21,920 nt of DNA from DASQFD01 sp035633255 (GTDB taxonomy: Bacteria > Actinomycetota > Actinomycetes > Actinomycetales > Dermatophilaceae), in assembly GCA_035633255.1 (NCBI GenBank), contig DASQFD010000007.1:1-21920 (forward strand), read 5' to 3'. The notes beneath the pieces were generated by a model, which saw nothing but the letters and a program-made list of their open reading frames with translations, ran no database searches and was not told the origin of the DNA. Numbering within the stretch: position 1 is the stretch's first letter; every line of letters begins with the position of its first letter. Positions 14,163 to 21,225 of this stretch are shown piece by piece. A program made the position numbers and the translations under genes.

Positions 14163-15551
14163 GGCGCCGGCCCCGTCGGCGGTGGGTGCGTCGGCGGTGG
14201 GTGCGTCGGCAGTGGCCTCGTCGGCGGTGGCTGCGTCGGCGGTGGCTGCGTCGGCTCCCACCGTGCGGACCCCGAAGTCCCCACCGGCGACGAGGACGCG
14301 CAGCAGCTCGCTGGGCTGGAGCTCGACCGGGTCCCGCACCACCCGGCCGTCGGCGTGGCTGACGATGGCGTACCCGCGGTCGAGCGTGGACTGCGGGGAG
14401 AGCGTGCGCAGCTGGGCCCGGAGGTGGTCGACGTGGTCGCGGGCTCGGTGCACCCGGGCCTCGGTGCGGCCGTGCGTCCGCCTGCGCAGCGTCGCGACCA
14501 CCTCGCGTTGGGTGCGCACGTAGGCCCCCGGGTCGGCGAGCACCGGACGCGAACGCAGGTCGACCAGGCGCCGGCGCTCGGCGTGCAGCCGGCCGACGAC
14601 GGCCCGGCGGGCGCGTTCCCGGGCGGCGGACACGCCCTGCAGCTCGGCGGCGGCGTCCGGCACGACCGCCTTGGCGGCGTCGGTGGGCGTGGAGGCACGG
14701 TGGTCGGCGACGAGGTCGAGCAGCGGGGTGTCGACGTCGTGCCCGATCGCGCTGACCACGGGAGTCCGGGCGCCCGCGACGGCGCGGAGCAGCGTCTCGT
14801 TGCTGAAGGGCAGCAGGTCCTCCACGCTGCCGCCGCCGCGGGCCACGACGACGACGTCCACCTCGGGGTGCGCGTCGAGGTCGGCGAGCGCCGCGACCAC
14901 CTCGCTGACCGCCGTCGCGCCCTGCACGGCGACCTGGCGCACCTCGAATCGCACGGCCGGCCACCGGCGCCGGGCGTTCTCCACCACGTCCCGCTCCGCC
15001 GCGCTCGCCCGTCCGCAGACCAGCCCGACGCGCCGGGGCAGGAAGGGGAGCGGCCGCTTGCGCTCGGCGTCGAAGAGCCCCTCCGAGGCGAGGTGGCGCT
15101 TGAGGTACTCCAGCCTGGCCAGCAGCTCACCGACCCCCACCGGCCGGATCTGCCGGCCGTCCAGCAGGAGGCTGCCGCGCTGGGTCCAGAACACCGGCTT
15201 CGCCTGCACGACCACCCGGGCGCCCTGCCCCAGCTCGACGGGCATCGCGTCCAGGGCGTGAACCGAGACCGCGACCGAGAGCGACATGTCGACGTCCGGG
15301 TCACGCAGGGTGAGGTATGCCGTGCGGGCGCCGGGCCGCCGGGTCAGCTGGACGACCTGGCCCTCGACCCAGATGACCGACATCCTCTCGACGTACTCAC
15401 CGATCCTCATCGAGAGCAGCCGCACCGGCCACGGGTGCTCGGCGGTCGTGTCCGCCGCGCGCTGGGGGAGCTCGGAGCCCGACGGCGCGCGCCCCGGCCC
15501 ACCCGGACCCGCCCCGGGAGGGCCGGGGCCCGGCCCGCCAGCGCTCGTCAC
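14160..15551 (-). CDS. xseA: Exodeoxyribonuclease VII large subunit
   Basis: XseA is the catalytic subunit of exonuclease VII. The 463-residue protein has the N-terminal OB-fold DNA-binding domain (about residues 45-140; IGEYVERMSVIWVEGQVVQL), then the nuclease domain with PRRVGLVCGRASAAERDV, VVVVARGGGSVEDLLPFSNE and the block GHDVDTPLLDLVADHRASTP, then a coiled-coil region and the DRGYAIV strand. The GTG at 15551 is chosen because a TAGGGT box lies eight bases upstream; the frame is open to 15623 but that part is Gly/Pro-rich and would run into the ispH promoter. The C-terminus is a 15-bp-repeat tail (ADAAT/ADAPT). Divergent from ispH, as in many actinobacteria. Confidence 0.95.
   Translation of the reverse strand: MTSAGGPGPGPPGAGPGGPGRAPSGSELPQRAADTTAEHPWPVRLLSMRIGEYVERMSVIWVEGQVVQLTRRPGARTAYLTLRDPDVDMSLSVAVSVHALDAMPVELGQGARVVVQAKPVFWTQRGSLLLDGRQIRPVGVGELLARLEYLKRHLASEGLFDAERKRPLPFLPRRVGLVCGRASAAERDVVENARRRWPAVRFEVRQVAVQGATAVSEVVAALADLDAHPEVDVVVVARGGGSVEDLLPFSNETLLRAVAGARTPVVSAIGHDVDTPLLDLVADHRASTPTDAAKAVVPDAAAELQGVSAARERARRAVVGRLHAERRRLVDLRSRPVLADPGAYVRTQREVVATLRRRTHGRTEARVHRARDHVDHLRAQLRTLSPQSTLDRGYAIVSHADGRVVRDPVELQPSELLRVLVAGGDFGVRTVGADAATADAATADEATADAPTADAPTADGAGA
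14182..14256 (-). repeat. Five 15-bp repeats at the 3' end of xseA
   Basis: Five units related to GTGGSTGCGTCGGCG fill 14182-14256. On the coding strand they encode ADAAT, ADAAT, ADEAT, ADAPT, ADAPT-like units after the conserved end of the protein. The tail is not part of the exonuclease fold. Confidence 0.9.
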
Positions 15552-15558
15552 GGCGCCC

Positions 15559-15564
15559 ACCCTA
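15559..15564 (-). promoter_or_regulatory. -10 box of xseA
   Basis: TAGGGT on the minus strand ends eight bases before the GTG at 15551, matching the box in front of xseB in sequence and distance. Confidence 0.5.
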
Positions 15565-15624
15565 GGACCGTCCGCGGGCGGGGCCACGGCTCCGCCGCGT
15601 TCCGGAGCGCCCAGCTCGCCCACC

Positions 15625-15630
15625 TACCAT
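15625..15630 (+). promoter_or_regulatory. -10 box of ispH
   Basis: TACCAT ends eight bases before the ATG at 15638. It lies 60 bases from the divergent xseA box, so the two genes share one short control region. Confidence 0.5.
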
Positions 15631-15637
15631 GGGTGGC

Positions 15638-16642
15638 ATGACGCCGACCCCCAAGCGCGTGCTCCTCGCGGCACCGCGCGGCTACTGCGCCGGCGTGGAC
15701 CGCGCCGTCGTGACCGTGGAGCGGGCTCTGGAGCTCTACGGCACCCCCGTCTACGTGCGCAAGCAGATCGTGCACAACCGGCACGTCGTCGAGACCCTCG
15801 AGCGGCGCGGGGCGATCTTCGTCGACGAGACCTCCGAGGTGCCGGAGAGTGCCACCGTCGTCTTCTCCGCGCACGGGGTCGCACCCGTGGTGCACGAGGA
15901 GGCGCGCTCCCTCGGGCTGCGGGCCATCGACGCCACCTGCCCGCTCGTGACCAAGGTGCACCGCGAGGCCGTGCGCTTCGCCGACGCCGACCTCGACATC
16001 CTGCTCATCGGGCACGAGGGTCACGAGGAGGTCGTCGGCACCGCGGGGGAGGCGCCCGAGCACATCACGGTGGTCGACGGCCCGGAGGACGTCGCGAACG
16101 TCACCGTGCGGGACCCGGAGCGGGTCGTGTGGCTCTCCCAGACCACCCTCTCGGTCGACGAGACCATGGAGACGGTTCGGCGGCTCCGGGAGCGCTTCCC
16201 CGCCCTGCAGGACCCCCCCAGCGACGACATCTGCTACGCGACGCAGAACCGCCAGCTCGCAGTCCGGGCCATGGCCCCGGACTGCGACCTCGTGGTGGTC
16301 GTGGGGTCGCGCAACAGCTCGAACTCCGTCCGCCTCGTCGAGGTCGCCCTCGAGTACGGGGCCGGTGACGCTCACCTCGTCGACTGGGCCGAGGAGATGG
16401 ACCACGCCTGGCTGGACGGCGTCTCGACCGTCGGCGTGACCTCCGGGGCGTCGGTCCCGGAGGTGCTCGTGCGCGGTGTCCTGGACTCCCTCGCGGCGGC
16501 GGGCTTCGAGGACGTCCGCCCGGTCGTGGCGGCCGAGGAGTCGCTCGTCTTCTCCCTCCCGACGGAGATCCGACGCGACCTCAAGGCGGCGGGGCTCTCC
16601 GACTCGATGCGCCACGACGCCGCGACGCACCGACCCCACTGA
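15638..16642 (+). CDS. ispH: 4-hydroxy-3-methylbut-2-enyl diphosphate reductase
   Basis: IspH performs the last step of the MEP pathway, reducing HMBPP to IPP and DMAPP with an iron-sulfur cluster. The 334-residue protein has the three cluster cysteines in GYCAGVDRAV (Cys17), DATCPLV (Cys101) and DDICYATQ (Cys199), plus VVVVGSRNSSNSVRLVEVA and VTSGASVPEVLV. Length and motif order are standard. The ATG at 15638 is preferred over one nine bases upstream because a -10 box precedes it and the family N-terminus begins there. It faces rmuC across a 98-base convergent gap. Confidence 0.97.
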   Translation: MTPTPKRVLLAAPRGYCAGVDRAVVTVERALELYGTPVYVRKQIVHNRHVVETLERRGAIFVDETSEVPESATVVFSAHGVAPVVHEEARSLGLRAIDATCPLVTKVHREAVRFADADLDILLIGHEGHEEVVGTAGEAPEHITVVDGPEDVANVTVRDPERVVWLSQTTLSVDETMETVRRLRERFPALQDPPSDDICYATQNRQLAVRAMAPDCDLVVVVGSRNSSNSVRLVEVALEYGAGDAHLVDWAEEMDHAWLDGVSTVGVTSGASVPEVLVRGVLDSLAAAGFEDVRPVVAAEESLVFSLPTEIRRDLKAAGLSDSMRHDAATHRPH

Positions 16643-16664
16643 CGCGCGGCCCCTCTGTCGCGCG

Positions 16665-16731
16665 GGCCCCTCTGACGCACCGGCTCGCTGGCGCGCCGGT
16701 GCGCCCGACGCGCCGGCTGTGCCGAGGGGCC
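16665..16731. terminator. Possible bidirectional terminator between ispH and rmuC
   Basis: GGCCCCTC (16665-16672) pairs with GAGGGGCC (16724-16731), and inside this a second stem pairs ACCGGC (16679-16684) with GCCGGT (16695-16700). A further GGCCCCTC at 16648-16655 could compete. There is no T tract. Position in a convergent gap supports a terminator role. Confidence 0.4.
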
Positions 16732-16740
16732 GGCCACCGC

Positions 16741-17955
16741 TCACGCCTCCCGCGCCCAGCTCTCCGGCGCGCCGGCCCGGGAGCCGGCCGCGCCGTCGAG
16801 GTCGAGCTCTGGTCGGGCCTCCACCGCGGTCGCCGCCTCGAGGAGCTCCAGAGCGGTGAGCACGCGAGGAGCGGTGGCCACGGCGGCCGGCGCCGGCAGC
16901 TCCTCGGTCACGAGGTCGAGGTCGCGCATCCGGCGCGCCGTGACCAGCACCCGGCTCTCCAGCGCCCCGACCAGGGCGTTGTAGGCCTCGACGGCACCCT
17001 GGAGCGACCGGCCCAGGCGCGATGCGTGCGCGCCCAGGGTGCCGAGCCGCCGGTAGAGCTCCTGCCCCAGGGTGAGCAGCTCGCGGGCGCTCGCGCTCAG
17101 GGCCTCCTGCTGCCAGGTGAACGCGACGGTGCGCAGGGTCGCCATCAGGGCGGCGGGCCCGACCAGGACCACCCGGGCCGACAGCGCGTCCTCGTGCAGG
17201 CTGGGCTCGGCCGCGAGCGCCGCCGCCAGCATCGCGTCGCTGGGCAGGAAGCACACGACCATCTCGGGAGTGCTCGAGAACGCGGACCAGTAGTCCTTCG
17301 CCGCCAGGGCCGTGACGTGGCGCCGCAGCGCCGCGGCGTGGCGGGTGAGCAGCGCCTCCCGCTCGCGCGCGGGGAGGCCCTCCGCCTGGGCGTCGAGGAA
17401 CGCGGACATCGGCGCCTTGGCGTCGACGACGAGCACCTTGCCACCGGGGAGGCGGACCACGACGTCGGGGCGCACCTCGCGGTCGTGGCGGCTGACCGCC
17501 CGGACCTGCTCCTCGAAGTCGCACCGCGCGAGCAGCCCGGCCGCCTCCAGCACGCGTCGCAGCTGCACCTCACCCCAGGCGCCACGCACCGAGGAGGCGC
17601 GCAGCGACCCGGCCAGCGAGGCGGTCGTCCGGCCCAGCTCGGAGGTCCCGGCCTCCACCCTGGCCAGGACCTCGCTCACCGAGCCGAACTGCTCGACCCG
17701 GTCCCGCTCGAGCACGCCGACCTGCCGCTCCACTCGCCCGAGGGCCTCGCGCACCGGGGCCAGCAGGGCCGCGGTCTCGAGGTCCTCGGCGAGCGAGACC
17801 TGCAGGTCCTCGACCCGCTCCCGCAGCAGGTCCCGCTCGGTGGTGGTGGAGGCGAGGCGCACGGCATACCGCTCGCGCAGCACCACCGCGGCGACGGCCG
17901 CGCCGAGGACGGCACCGGCGAGGAGGCCGAGCAGGGAGGTGACCCAGGGGCTCAT
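16741..17955 (-). CDS. rmuC: DNA recombination protein RmuC
   Basis: RmuC proteins limit inversions at short inverted repeats and belong to the PD-(D/E)xK nuclease superfamily. The 404-residue protein has an N-terminal membrane helix (LLGLLAGAVLGAAVAAVVL), a long coiled coil (about residues 30-110), then RGAWGEVQLRRVLEAAGL, the nuclease-like RPDVVVRLPGGKVLVVDAKAP and VVCFLPSDAMLAAAL, VVLVGPAALMATLRTVA. The ATG at 17955 begins the membrane helix directly; the open frame extends 44 codons upstream as Ser/Pro repeats across the opposite gene. It diverges from the Nudix gene. Confidence 0.95.
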   Translation of the reverse strand: MSPWVTSLLGLLAGAVLGAAVAAVVLRERYAVRLASTTTERDLLRERVEDLQVSLAEDLETAALLAPVREALGRVERQVGVLERDRVEQFGSVSEVLARVEAGTSELGRTTASLAGSLRASSVRGAWGEVQLRRVLEAAGLLARCDFEEQVRAVSRHDREVRPDVVVRLPGGKVLVVDAKAPMSAFLDAQAEGLPAREREALLTRHAAALRRHVTALAAKDYWSAFSSTPEMVVCFLPSDAMLAAALAAEPSLHEDALSARVVLVGPAALMATLRTVAFTWQQEALSASARELLTLGQELYRRLGTLGAHASRLGRSLQGAVEAYNALVGALESRVLVTARRMRDLDLVTEELPAPAAVATAPRVLTALELLEAATAVEARPELDLDGAAGSRAGAPESWAREA

Positions 17956-17962
17956 GTCGGGC

Positions 17963-17968
17963 ACGCTG
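17963..17968 (-). promoter_or_regulatory. -10-like box of rmuC
   Basis: CAGCGT on the minus strand ends eight bases before the ATG at 17955; it differs from TANNNT at the first base. It is the least convincing of the series. Confidence 0.3.
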
Positions 17969-18008
17969 CCAGCCGCCACCGACAACGGCTCGGCGGCGCA
18001 CGGGCGGG

Positions 18009-18014
18009 TAGCCT
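18009..18014 (+). promoter_or_regulatory. -10 box of the Nudix gene
   Basis: TAGCCT ends exactly at -7 from the ATG at 18021. The intergenic region with rmuC is only 65 bases and carries both divergent boxes. Confidence 0.5.
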
Positions 18015-18020
18015 CCCCGC

Positions 18021-18620
18021 ATGACGCAGCCGAGCGGGTCGCCGGGGGCGGCGGGGGCGACGGGGGCGACGGGGGCGACTGGGCCACCGCCGGGCGGGAG
18101 GCCGGCCGGCCACCCGGACGCGTCGACCGAGGAGGGCCGCCGACTGCTGGTCCGCGCGCTGAACAGCCGGCTCCCGACCAAACGGGCCATCGCCCAGGGC
18201 GTGCTCCGCAACGTGGCGGGCGAGGTGCTCTTCTGCCAGCTGACCTACAAGCGGGAGTGGGACCTGCCCGGCGGTGTGGTGGACCCCTCGGAGTCCCCGG
18301 CCACCTGCGTGGTCCGCGAGGTCTTCGAGGAGCTGGGCGTGGAGGTCACCGTGCGCCGCCTGCTCGCGGTCAACTGGCTGCCGCCATGGCGCGGCTGGGA
18401 CGACGCCGTGCTCTTCCTCTTCGACCTCGGCACGGTGCCCGACGACTTCCTCGCGCGCGCCCGCCTGCTCCCACGCGAGATCCGTGCCGTCCACTGGCGC
18501 AGCCCGGGCGACGCGGAGCCCCACCTCGCGCCCTACACGGCGCGCATGCTGGAGGTGGCGCTGGACCTGGAGCACCCGGCATACCTGGAGAACAGCGAGC
18601 ACCGCGGCACCGGCGGCTGA
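18021..18620 (+). CDS. Nudix hydrolase with collagen-like N-terminus
   Basis: Nudix enzymes hydrolyse nucleoside diphosphates linked to another group. The Nudix box is complete: Gly85, Glu91, Arg99-Glu100 and Glu103-Glu104 in GGVVDPSESPATCVVREVFEELG, satisfying Gx5Ex7REUxEExGU. The domain spans about residues 50-170; the substrate is not predictable. The N-terminus is a Gly-X-Y tract, GAAGATGATGATGPPPG, from a 9-bp repeat, which looks like a flexible collagen-like tail rather than part of the fold. The Met at residue 1 follows a -10 box by seven bases. An alternative start after the repeat is possible but I see none with a good signal. Confidence 0.92.
   Translation: MTQPSGSPGAAGATGATGATGPPPGGRPAGHPDASTEEGRRLLVRALNSRLPTKRAIAQGVLRNVAGEVLFCQLTYKREWDLPGGVVDPSESPATCVVREVFEELGVEVTVRRLLAVNWLPPWRGWDDAVLFLFDLGTVPDDFLARARLLPREIRAVHWRSPGDAEPHLAPYTARMLEVALDLEHPAYLENSEHRGTGG
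18044..18079 (+). repeat. Four 9-bp repeats at the 5' end of the Nudix gene
   Basis: GGGGGCGRC occurs four times in tandem (18044-18052, 18053-18061, 18062-18070, 18071-18079); the last three are identical. In frame they encode repeated Gly-Ala-Thr triplets. Confidence 0.92.
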
Positions 18621-18638
18621 CCGGGGACTCTGGCGCGC

Positions 18639-18644
18639 TACGGT
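18639..18644 (+). promoter_or_regulatory. -10-like box of the YhhN-family gene
   Basis: TACGGT ends nine bases before the GTG at 18653, so the transcript would start within a few bases of the start codon. Confidence 0.35.
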
Positions 18645-18652
18645 CGCCGTTC

Positions 18653-19342
18653 GTGCGCACCCCCTCGACGTCCACGACGCTCCGGCTCGGCTACCTCGCC
18701 CTGGCGGCGACCGACACGTGGCTCTCCGGCGCGACGGGGCAGCGGGGAAGGCGGGCCCGGCGCGTCACCAAGCCCCTGCTGATGCCCACCCTCGCCGCGT
18801 CGCTGGTGACCGACCCCCGAGCGGCCGGGTCGCCGTTGCTCCCGACCACCGTGGCCGCACAGGCCGCCGGCTGGGGCGGGGACGTCGCGCTGCTCGGGGA
18901 GGGCACGCGGTCGTTCCTCGCCGGCGCCGGCGCCATCGGTGTCGGCCACCTCGCGTACGTCGCCGGCTTCCTGCGCCATCGGGACCCCTCGCCGGGGCAC
19001 CGAGGGCTCGGCGTGCGCGCGGTGGCCGCCGCCTGGCTGGCCACCGCGCCGACGGCGGCGCTGGTGGCAGGGCGGCGGCAGGGGGGGCTGGGCCTGCCCG
19101 TCCTCGGGTACGCCACGGTGCTCTGGGCCACCGCGGCCGCGGCGACCCGCCTCGGGCCCGGTGTCGGCGCCGACGCCCGGCGCCTGTCGACGTGGGGCGC
19201 CCTGCTGTTCGTGGTCTCCGACGCGGCCCTCGCCGTTGGCACCTTCGCCCTGGACGAGCCGCCGCCCTCGCTCGAGCGCGCCGTCATGGCGACGTACACC
19301 GGCGCGCAGCTGCTGCTGAGCGAGGGCGCGGCCCGGGCCTGA
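18653..19342 (+). CDS. YhhN/TMEM86 family membrane protein (lysoplasmalogenase-like)
   Basis: This 229-residue hydrophobic protein has about seven to eight membrane segments and the family motifs TKPLLMPTLAAS (about residue 40), WGGDVALL (about 73), a central GHLAYVAGF helix and LFVVSDAALA (about 185). Family members cleave the vinyl-ether bond of lysoplasmalogens in animals and some bacteria; whether that applies in an actinobacterium is uncertain. The GTG start has a -10-like box nine bases upstream. It sits between the Nudix gene and ychF on the same strand with no clear functional tie. Confidence 0.85.
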   Translation: MRTPSTSTTLRLGYLALAATDTWLSGATGQRGRRARRVTKPLLMPTLAASLVTDPRAAGSPLLPTTVAAQAAGWGGDVALLGEGTRSFLAGAGAIGVGHLAYVAGFLRHRDPSPGHRGLGVRAVAAAWLATAPTAALVAGRRQGGLGLPVLGYATVLWATAAAATRLGPGVGADARRLSTWGALLFVVSDAALAVGTFALDEPPPSLERAVMATYTGAQLLLSEGAARA

Positions 19343-19402
19343 GGCCCGCGACGCGGCGTGGCCCCGCCCGACGCGCGTGGGAGGCGGTGCCGGCGGCCCG
19401 CG

Positions 19403-19408
19403 TAGACT
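19403..19408 (+). promoter_or_regulatory. -10 box of ychF
   Basis: TAGACT ends ten bases before the GTG at 19418, which would give a leader of only a few bases and no room for a Shine-Dalgarno sequence. Confidence 0.4.
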
Positions 19409-19417
19409 TCCCGTCCC

Positions 19418-20503
19418 GTGGCACTCACCATCGGGATCGTCGGGCTCCCCAACGTCGGCAAGTCGACCCTCTTCAACGCGCTGACCAGCAACGACGTCCT
19501 CGCGGCGAACTACCCCTTCGCGACCATCGAGCCGAACGTCGGCGTCGTGGCGCTGCCCGACCCCCGGCTGGGCCGGCTCGCCCAGATCTTCGAGAGCCAG
19601 AAGATCGTCCCCGCTACGGTGTCCTTCGTCGACATCGCCGGCATCGTCCGCGGCGCCTCGGAGGGGGAGGGGCTCGGCAACCAGTTCCTCGCGCACATCC
19701 GCGAGGCGGACGCGATCTGCCAGGTGGTGCGCGCCTTCGCCGACGACGACGTCGCCCACGTCGATGGACGGGTGTCGCCGACGTCGGACCTCGAGACCAT
19801 CACCACCGAGCTGGTCCTGGCCGACCTGCAGACCCTCGAGAACGCCGTGCCCCGCCTGGAGAAGGAGGTCAGGGGCAGGAAGACCGACAAGGCGGTGCTC
19901 GAGACCGCGCTCGCGGCGCAGTCCGTGCTGGAGCGGGGCGAGACCCTGTATGCCGGTGGGCCGGCCGCGGGGGTCGACGTGGACGTGGCGCGGGGGCTGG
20001 GGCTGCTGACGACCAAGCCGTTCGTCTACGTCTTCAACGTCGACGAGGACCAGCTCACCGACACCGCACTGCACGCCGAGCTCGCGGCGCTGGTGGCCCC
20101 GGCGGACGCCATCGTCCTCGACGCCAAGCTGGAGGCCGAGGTGGCCGAGCTGGACGACGCCGACGCCCGGGAGCTGCTCGAGTCGGTCGGGGTGGGCGAG
20201 CGTGGCCTGGACCAGCTGGCGCGCCAGGGCTTCCACACCCTCGGCCTGCAGACCTACCTCACGGCCGGGCCGAAGGAGGCGCGGGCGTGGACGATCCACC
20301 AGGGGTGGACGGCGCCGCAGGCCGCCGGGGTCATCCACACCGACTTCCAGCGCGGCTTCATCAAGGCCGAGGTGGTCTCCTTCGACGCCCTCGACGCAGC
20401 GGGGTCGATGGCCGCGGCGAAGGCGGCGGGGAAGGTGCGCATCGAGGGCAAGGAGTACGTCATGGCCGACGGCGACGTGGTGGAGTTCCGCTTCAACGTG
20501 TGA
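19418..20503 (+). CDS. ychF: Redox-regulated ATPase YchF
   Basis: YchF (OLA1) is an Obg-related P-loop ATPase that associates with ribosomes and affects oxidative-stress response. The 361-residue protein has P-loop GLPNVGKS (residues 9-16), FVDIAGIVRGASEGEGLGNQFL as the switch region, FNVDE near residue 206 in place of the usual NKxD specificity motif (as expected for an ATP-preferring member), a helical coiled domain, and a C-terminal TGS domain with TIHQGWTAPQAAGVIHTDF and the final YVMADGDVVEFRFNV. Start, length and end fit the family. Confidence 0.98.
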   Translation: MALTIGIVGLPNVGKSTLFNALTSNDVLAANYPFATIEPNVGVVALPDPRLGRLAQIFESQKIVPATVSFVDIAGIVRGASEGEGLGNQFLAHIREADAICQVVRAFADDDVAHVDGRVSPTSDLETITTELVLADLQTLENAVPRLEKEVRGRKTDKAVLETALAAQSVLERGETLYAGGPAAGVDVDVARGLGLLTTKPFVYVFNVDEDQLTDTALHAELAALVAPADAIVLDAKLEAEVAELDDADARELLESVGVGERGLDQLARQGFHTLGLQTYLTAGPKEARAWTIHQGWTAPQAAGVIHTDFQRGFIKAEVVSFDALDAAGSMAAAKAAGKVRIEGKEYVMADGDVVEFRFNV

Positions 20504-20615
20504 GTCGGCGCGTCTGCGAGGTCAGACCGCTATGGCCCTCCCGGGCCCTCCCGGTCCGCACGGAGTCGGCAAGAACTTCACCACGGGGTCAGCCGGAGGG
20601 GCGGTTGAATATCAC
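20504..20615. other. Gap between ychF and the accessory patch
   Basis: About 110 bases with a weak hairpin, GGCCC (20534-20538) and GGGCC (20543-20547), that could help end ychF transcription. No gene is apparent. Base composition becomes sharply AT-rich at its right edge. Confidence 0.45.
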
Positions 20616-20641
20616 TATAATGGAGGATAATCTCCGTTATA
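20616..20641 (+). promoter_or_regulatory. AT-rich promoter and palindromic operator of the nucleotidyltransferase gene
   Basis: A consensus TATAAT (20616-20621) is the only perfect -10 noted in the window. It begins a 10-bp inverted repeat with one mismatch: TATAATGGAG (20616-20625) and CTCCGTTATA (20632-20641), with a six-base centre that contains GATAAT (20626-20631), a second possible -10. The right arm reaches the ATG at 20641. A bound dimer would cover promoter and start, consistent with autorepression by the HTH domain encoded just downstream. No good -35 is visible. Confidence 0.65.
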
Positions 20642-21225
20642 TGAGAACTGAGGCACCGCTCCTCGCTCCGGTCTTCCGGTCCGACGGTCAGGCGCGCCTG
20701 CTCTCCGCCGTGTTGCTCACCGGCGACGAGCTGAGCGTCACCGATCTGGCCGACCGGGCCGGCCTGGCCTACCCGACCGCGCACCGCGAGGTCGCGCGCC
20801 TGGTGGACGCCGGCATCCTGAGCGAGCGACAGGTGGGCCGCACGAGGCTGATCCGCGCCAACGGCGAGAGTCCGCTGGTCGCACCCCTGCGCGAGATCCT
20901 CACGGTCGCGACCGGCCCGGTGGTGATGCTGGCCGAGGAGCTCGCCCGTATCGACGGGATCGAGGCGGCGTTCCTCTATGGCTCCTTCGCCGCGCGGATG
21001 CTCGGGGATGCCGGTCCGGCACCGCACGACATCGACGTCATGGTGCTGGGTGCTCCCGACGTGGACGCGGTCTACGAGGCGTGCACGCGGATCGAGGCAG
21101 CGGTGCACCGTCCCGTGAACCCCACGATCCTCACCCCTGAGGAGTACGCCGCGCCCTCCGCCTTCCTGAACGACGTGCGCAGCGGCCCCGCGGTCGCCGT
21201 GATCGGGGAGCTGCCGTGGCGCTGA
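20641..21225 (+). CDS. HTH-nucleotidyltransferase protein (MNT-like, possible antitoxin)
   Basis: The 194-residue protein joins two parts. Residues about 12-75 are a winged HTH: ARLLSAVLLTGDELSVTDLA, recognition helix YPTAHREVARLVDAG and wing ILSERQVGRTRLIRAN. Residues about 105-185 are a minimal nucleotidyltransferase: FLYGSFAARMLG (Gly114-Ser115) followed by HDIDVMVLG with the catalytic Asp130 and Asp132 intact. Such domains in MNT-HEPN modules add AMP groups to the HEPN partner. The stop overlaps the start of a HEPN-like gene by ten bases, as in those modules. The ATG at 20641 is chosen; an in-frame ATG at 20620 lies inside the promoter palindrome. The role as antitoxin is inference from organisation. 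Confidence 0.82.
   Translation: MRTEAPLLAPVFRSDGQARLLSAVLLTGDELSVTDLADRAGLAYPTAHREVARLVDAGILSERQVGRTRLIRANGESPLVAPLREILTVATGPVVMLAEELARIDGIEAAFLYGSFAARMLGDAGPAPHDIDVMVLGAPDVDAVYEACTRIEAAVHRPVNPTILTPEEYAAPSAFLNDVRSGPAVAVIGELPWR

Noticed and set aside
15552..15623. A longer N-terminus for xseA starting at 15623
   Set aside because: The extra part is Gly/Pro-rich, would reach into the ispH promoter, and the GTG at 15551 has a well-placed TAGGGT box.
17956..18087. A longer N-terminus for rmuC
   Set aside because: It consists of Ser/Pro repeats that are the reverse complement of the Nudix gene repeat; the ATG at 17955 leads directly into the membrane helix.
945..19954. GGCATAC as a strand-polarised segregation signal (KOPS-like)
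   Set aside because: The twelve copies are nearly evenly split between orientations, so there is no polarity within this window.
20578..21108. A 176-codon minus-strand frame opposite the nucleotidyltransferase gene
   Set aside because: It has no family features, while the plus strand has HTH and catalytic motifs in correct order.
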